Source: Sunxiuqinia sp. (GTDB lineage: Bacteria > Bacteroidota > Bacteroidia > Bacteroidales > Prolixibacteraceae). Taken from it: 41,210 nucleotides of DNA. The stretch covers positions 1 through 41,210 of the forward strand of contig QKCF01000159.1 of assembly GCA_003246935.1 (NCBI GenBank). The letters are read 5' to 3'. Below the pieces are notes generated by a model. The model saw only the letters and a program-made list of their open reading frames with translations, was not told where the DNA came from and ran no database searches. Below are positions 37,311-41,210 of this stretch, in pieces (positions within the stretch are counted from its first letter, which is position 1; the number at the start of each line of letters is the position of its first letter). A program made the position numbers and the translations under genes.

Positions 37311-38840
37311 TTACTTTAATTGGATCAAAGCAACAGATTTGGAGGGGAGCTCAAGACTTAATTTGCCATTCTTTGGTTTTTTAACCTCAAAGTTTTGCAG
37401 GTTTATTTTCTCGTCTTGGTCAAAATCGTTGTAGTCATTCATATTTTCCCCGGTGACGATTTGTCCGCTTGTTGCAGAAAAACTCATATCAGATAAGTCA
37501 ATATCGAGACTTTCAGCTTTATTCGGATTCAGATTACAGAGCGTAATAGATAGCACTCCATCCTTTTTTGAGGCAGATGCGCTAATTGCAGGAAGTTTCT
37601 TACCGTCAACAACGTAGTCGTTGCATTCTAAATTTATAGGGATTAACTCCGCATCTTGGTGTACTGCATACATTTTAAAAACAAAGTATGTCGGGGTTAG
37701 TACCATTTTGTTTCCTTTTGTCAGGATAACTGATTGAAGAACATTAACCATTTGTGCAATGTTGGCCATTTTTACACGGTCAGCATGGTTGTTGAAGATG
37801 TTCAGGTTGATGCCGGCCACTAAGGCGTCGCGCAATGTATTTTGCTGATAAAGGAATCCTGGATTTGTTCCTTCTTCTACATTAAACCAGTCTCCCCACT
37901 CGTCAACGATCAATCCAATTTTCTTTTCGGGATCGTATTTATCCATGATTGCTGAATGCTTATCGATCAATTCTTCCATTCTGAGTGTATTGTTCAGAAT
38001 TTTGAACCATTCTTTTTCGCCGAAATCAGTTGCCGATCCTTTGTCGGTCCAGCCTGTTGTAAACGTGTAATAGTGGAGAGATACACCTTGTGCCAGATGG
38101 TAACGGCTTGTTTTCTTCATGACTACTTCCATCCAGTTGTAGTCGTCGATATTCGGTCCTCCGGCGATACGATATAAATCACCGCGGCAAAAGGTTGCGA
38201 AACGATTATATAGATCGGAGTAATATTCAGGTGTCATATTACCACCGCAGCCCCAGTTTTCGTTACCTATTCCCCAGAATTTCACATCCCATGGTTTTTC
38301 GCGACCGTTTTGTTTACGTAAATCAGTCATGGGGCTAACATTTGAAGAGGTAACGTATTCGACCCACTCCGATGCTTCTTGAACAGTTCCCGAACCTACA
38401 TTTATGTTGATGTAGGGCTCTGCATCTATTAATTCACAGAAGTTAAGGAACTCGTGCGTTCCAAAGCTATTGTCTTCAGTAACGCCACCCCAGTTTACGT
38501 TTACAATTGAAGGGCGTTTTTGGCGCGGTCCAATCCCATCTTTCCAGTGGTAGGTATCAGCAAAACATCCTCCTGGCCAGCGAAGCAGTGGAATATGCAT
38601 ATCTTTCAATGCTCCCATAACGTCTTCGCGATACCCATGAATGTTCGGAATGTCCGAGTCTTCACCAACGAAAATACCACCGTAAATACAGTGTCCCAGG
38701 TGTTCTGCGAAGTGTCCGTAAATTTCTTTACTGATTTTTGTTTGTGCTGAATCGGGTTGAAGGGTGAGTTTACTTTGCGCGGATATGTTTAAACTTAAAA
38801 AGCAAAGTAAGATAAAAAGTAGCGTGCTATTATTTTTCAT
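37311..38840 (-). CDS. GH51 alpha-L-arabinofuranosidase, exported
   Basis: This 509-residue protein has a signal peptide at 1-21 ([17 protein letters not shown]). The (beta/alpha)8 catalytic domain has the acid/base Glu194 in WGIGNENWG and the nucleophile Glu314 in LIVDEWGDW, 120 residues apart as in characterised GH51 enzymes. [19 protein letters not shown] is another GH51 signature. A C-terminal beta-sandwich ends [14 protein letters not shown]. It removes terminal and branching L-arabinofuranose from arabinan or arabinoxylan oligosaccharides. No lipobox is seen, so a periplasmic location is likely. It is transcribed on its own against the PUL operon but fits the same substrate. Confidence 0.95.
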   Translation of the reverse strand: MKNNSTLLFILLCFLSLNISAQSKLTLQPDSAQTKISKEIYGHFAEHLGHCIYGGIFVGEDSDIPNIHGYREDVMGALKDMHIPLLRWPGGCFADTYHWKDGIGPRQKRPSIVNVNWGGVTEDNSFGTHEFLNFCELIDAEPYININVGSGTVQEASEWVEYVTSSNVSPMTDLRKQNGREKPWDVKFWGIGNENWGCGGNMTPEYYSDLYNRFATFCRGDLYRIAGGPNIDDYNWMEVVMKKTSRYHLAQGVSLHYYTFTTGWTDKGSATDFGEKEWFKILNNTLRMEELIDKHSAIMDKYDPEKKIGLIVDEWGDWFNVEEGTNPGFLYQQNTLRDALVAGINLNIFNNHADRVKMANIAQMVNVLQSVILTKGNKMVLTPTYFVFKMYAVHQDAELIPINLECNDYVVDGKKLPAISASASKKDGVLSITLCNLNPNKAESLDIDLSDMSFSATSGQIVTGENMNDYNDFDQDEKINLQNFEVKKPKNGKLSLELPSKSVALIQLK

Positions 38841-38942
38841 GAGTTTGATATTAGTATATAGACAAATTTAATAAAAGTATCTTGTACTTTTATGGAGATG
38901 TACTGTATAACATCTAAGCTTTTGCGTGCACGGCTATGCAAG

Positions 38943-38974
38943 AAGGCTGATCTTTTGATTTGGATCAGCCTTTT
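38943..38974. terminator. Terminator-like hairpin between pectate lyase and GH51
   Basis: AAGGCTGATC and GATCAGCCTT pair across about 11 nt. On the minus strand it is 23 nt after the pectate lyase stop, but the T tract (TTCTTG) is weak. Confidence 0.65.
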
Positions 38975-38996
38975 CCTTACGCGGGGCGTAGTTTTT

Positions 38997-40499
38997 TTAG
39001 TAGGAAGAAGTTCCTTGGGTCATCTGGTTCTCCGTAATTGTGGTTACTAAGCTGCTTAGATAGACCTCCAGGTTTGTAAAACCGCTGATTAAGTTTGCTT
39101 GATTTCCATCTGTTTTATCGTTCTTATCAAGTTTGTTAGATATTTCCCAGTTGTCAGGCATACCGTCACCATCGGAGTCTGTTGCTGCGGATGTAGCAGT
39201 TAAAACAGGCCAGGAGCCGACAGCAGTCTGTGTATCAATTAATCCGTTGATGCTACCATTACCTCCGTCCATGTAGGTTGGAGTTCCTGATGTTAGGTCG
39301 CTTATTATTCGTTGATCGATAGCATCGCGAACTAAACTAGCACCTGCATAGTGGAGTACTTTATCGTAGGCTACTTGAGCCGAATGTGTTGTGATTTCGG
39401 GAGCCTCGATTTCTGAACTAAGCATTAAATCTTCTTTGGTAATGCTCGGAGCACGATCGCCGAATGAGCTGTGCAAATGTAGTCCATCCCAATTGTTCGA
39501 TGTAACAGATGAACTGGCAGTCAGAATATTCCCCGAGAGATAAAATCTACCATATACACCTAACGGCTGGCTATTCGTTCCGTCGTCAGCATAAGCCTGT
39601 ATAATACGGCTTGTATTTTTGCTGGCCGGACCAGCTTTATAATAATTATTAATCATGTTGTAGCTGCCGCCTTCACCAGCATATGCCACATTTCCACCCC
39701 AGTTGAACAGAACATTGTTGCGGAAATCGACGATTTCTTCGTCCGGTTTATTAGAATATCGACTTCCGCAAAAGCGCGGATTACGGCTATCGTGGTCAGC
39801 TAATAAGTTGTGATGAAATGAGGCTTTTTTACCGCCCCAAATTCCACCGTAACCGTGTGTGCCTTTGTCGTGAACCGAATTTCGCAAGCTTTCTGATAGA
39901 ATACACCACTGCATGGTAAAGTTTGAATTATCGTAGAATGAAGCGCATTCATCAGTACTCCAACTCATGCTGCAATGGTCAATTATGATGTTGGCGTGAT
40001 TGCGTCCCCATATGGCGTCGTTTTCCGTTTGGGTCTCATCACCTAACCGAAAACGCATATAGCGAATGATTACATTGCTTGCATCAACAACGACCGAGTA
40101 GTCGCGGATACAAATGCCATCACCTGGGGCTGTTTGGCCAGCAACAGTCAGGTCGCCATTCTTAATTGTTAAATTCGATTTTAGTTGAATGTTGCCTGAA
40201 ACAGCAAACACAATGGTCCTTGCACCCGTTTGGTTAACTGCGTAGCGTAACGATCCTGATGTAGAATTATCCTCAAGTGTCGTGACGTAATAAACATCAC
40301 CTCCGCGGCCTCCGGTCGTGTAGCGGCCATATCCTTCAGCTCCGGCGAATGCCGAGCCGTCGGTTGGATAAGCATTTTTATCATCAGTGGCTTCATTCTC
40401 TTCCTTCGAACTTGTAATAACGTCATCGTGTTCATTTTTTGAACAGGATGAGGAAATTAGTAGCATTAAAGCTAAAAAAAATATGATTTCTGAATTCAT
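38997..40499 (-). CDS. PL1-type pectate lyase lipoprotein
   Basis: The protein has 500 residues. The lipobox LLISSSC places the lipidated residue at Cys19. A beta-helix lyase domain at about 48-430 starts FAGAEGYGRYTTGGRGGDVYYV, with NIIIDHCSMSWSTDE, a DSRNPRFCGSRY segment (candidate catalytic Arg) and repeated short strands. DSDGDGMPDNWE near the C terminus is a calcium-binding loop often found in these lyases. PL1 enzymes cleave de-esterified homogalacturonan by beta-elimination with Ca2+. Its place beside arabinanases suggests attack on the pectin backbone that carries arabinan side chains. The exact PL subfamily is not settled from sequence alone. Confidence 0.9.
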   Translation of the reverse strand: MNSEIIFFLALMLLISSSCSKNEHDDVITSSKEENEATDDKNAYPTDGSAFAGAEGYGRYTTGGRGGDVYYVTTLEDNSTSGSLRYAVNQTGARTIVFAVSGNIQLKSNLTIKNGDLTVAGQTAPGDGICIRDYSVVVDASNVIIRYMRFRLGDETQTENDAIWGRNHANIIIDHCSMSWSTDECASFYDNSNFTMQWCILSESLRNSVHDKGTHGYGGIWGGKKASFHHNLLADHDSRNPRFCGSRYSNKPDEEIVDFRNNVLFNWGGNVAYAGEGGSYNMINNYYKAGPASKNTSRIIQAYADDGTNSQPLGVYGRFYLSGNILTASSSVTSNNWDGLHLHSSFGDRAPSITKEDLMLSSEIEAPEITTHSAQVAYDKVLHYAGASLVRDAIDQRIISDLTSGTPTYMDGGNGSINGLIDTQTAVGSWPVLTATSAATDSDGDGMPDNWEISNKLDKNDKTDGNQANLISGFTNLEVYLSSLVTTITENQMTQGTSSY

Positions 40500-40895
40500 A
40501 GATGTTTTGTATTAAGTAAATCTCCGGCCATCGCATCTTTGGGAGATTGTATTTTATAAAGTGAGAATACACGTTACGTTTTAATTTAATTCACTCTGTC
40601 AACCAATGGTTTGCGGTTGGTTCCTTTTTTCAAAGTCGTCGTTTTTTCAGGTCAAAACTCAGGGCAATGTAAGCGTTAGTATTTTTGGGTGGGGAGTTCA
40701 ATTCGTTCGCGTTTGTACTAGTCACTTTGCCTTTACTACATCTCTCTTGCATGATTGACTATTTCAACATGTAACCGTTTTCTAGACTGGATTAAGAGCA
40801 ATGGGGTGTTATGTAATAGAAATTTAAAACATATAATCGTTTAATCCATTGCAATAGTGTAAACGCCGTAGAGATATCTGTTGAAGTTTTATTTG
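40500..40895. other. Promoter-bearing intergenic region upstream of pectate lyase
   Basis: No gene was seen in this AT-rich stretch. It holds the inverted repeat AACCAA-N10-TTGGTT at 40601-40622, followed on the plus strand by CCTTTTTTC. This could be an operator for the pectate lyase or a weak leftover terminator. No perfect -33/-7 promoter match was found. Confidence 0.45.
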
Positions 40896-40933
40896 AAAAA
40901 ATTGAAGCCCCTAAAAAGCGGTTTAGGGGCTTC
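40896..40933 (-). terminator. Terminator of the right-edge gene
   Basis: On the minus strand GAAGCCCCTAAA and TTTAGGGGCTTC pair perfectly (12 bp), followed by AATTTTTTC. It is 45 nt after the partial gene's stop. Confidence 0.9.
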
Positions 40934-40978
40934 ATGGAAACTAATCCATTGGTAATTTAGATTCTAAGTGTCTAAATA

Positions 40979-41210
40979 CTATCTTCTCCACCTTGGATCA
41001 CCGATTCCTTCCGTATAAATTGGATGGTTTCTGACCTCATCGGTATTTTTAAAGTACATACCATCCAAATTATAAAGGTTCATATCGGTGTCATCCAGCA
41101 TACCAATGGGATAAGGATCTACCAGTAAATCGCCCGGTGTAATCGGAGTTGCTCCGGTTTTTACAACGGCTGCTTCTGGTCCAGGGATATTCAAATCACC
41201 GGTTCCTCCG
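40979..41210 (-). CDS. C-terminal end of an unidentified PUL gene (runs off the right edge)
   Basis: The minus-strand frame is open from the window edge to a TAG at 40979-40981, giving about 76 residues. It reads GGTGDLNIPGPEAAVV, then DPYPIGMLDDTDMNLYNLDG, and ends EGIGDPRWRR. A GDPRW ending is one I associate with extracellular pectin-degradation lipoproteins of this phylum (DUF5123/DUF4957-like), but this is weak. The start is outside the window, so family and function stay open. A strong terminator follows. Confidence 0.6.
   Translation of the reverse strand, partial: GGTGDLNIPGPEAAVVKTGATPITPGDLLVDPYPIGMLDDTDMNLYNLDGMYFKNTDEVRNHPIYTEGIGDPRWRR

Overview
The window comes from the chromosome of a member of the Bacteroidota, most probably order Bacteroidales or Marinilabiliales and similar to Prolixibacteraceae. 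The evidence is a SusC/SusD pair, a hybrid two-component regulator with periplasmic propellers, mostly Shine-Dalgarno-free starts, a perfect TTTG-N19-TAnnTTTG promoter, and a rpsU-xerC-hpf-tRNA-tuf-secE-nusG-rplKAJL-rpoBC gene order. The placement rests on gene content and motifs; no database search was run.

Region 1 (1-4800) holds two divergent class II fructose-bisphosphate aldolases. The left one is broken by a frameshift that looks like an 11-nt loss; the right one (fbaA) is intact. They are followed by a sodium-coupled NSS-family transporter and a membrane-anchored helix-hairpin-helix protein.

Region 2 (4990-19990) is the translation and transcription core. It contains rpsU, xerC and hpf, then tRNA-Thr, tRNA-Tyr, tRNA-Gly and tRNA-Thr leading into tuf, and then secE, nusG, rplK, rplA, rplJ, rplL, rpoB, rpoC and a DUF3467-type small gene. 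Between the tuf terminator and secE, where a tRNA-Trp gene commonly sits in this phylum, there is instead a 63-nt tRNA-like cloverleaf with a good T-arm and 3' CCA but no Trp anticodon.

Region 3 (19990-21650) is a convergent pair, citrate synthase and a dodecin-like protein that lacks the usual flavin-stacking Trp.

Region 4 (22017-41210) is a polysaccharide utilisation locus for arabinan or arabinan-decorated pectin. In order it has a hybrid two-component sensor/regulator, the remains of a decayed gene, a lipoprotein with two copies of a DNSTGWW-type module (probable surface glycan binding), SusC, SusD, a GH43 lipoprotein and a smaller exported GH43 endo-arabinanase. On the other strand are a GH51 arabinofuranosidase, a PL1-type pectate lyase lipoprotein and the end of one more gene at the right edge. 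The likely scheme is that the pectate lyase opens the pectin backbone, the GH43 lipoprotein cuts arabinan at the surface, SusCD imports oligosaccharides, the periplasmic GH43 and GH51 finish them, and the hybrid sensor reads the products. Two small paralogous genes of unknown function, whose upstream regions are more alike than their coding regions, sit inside this locus.
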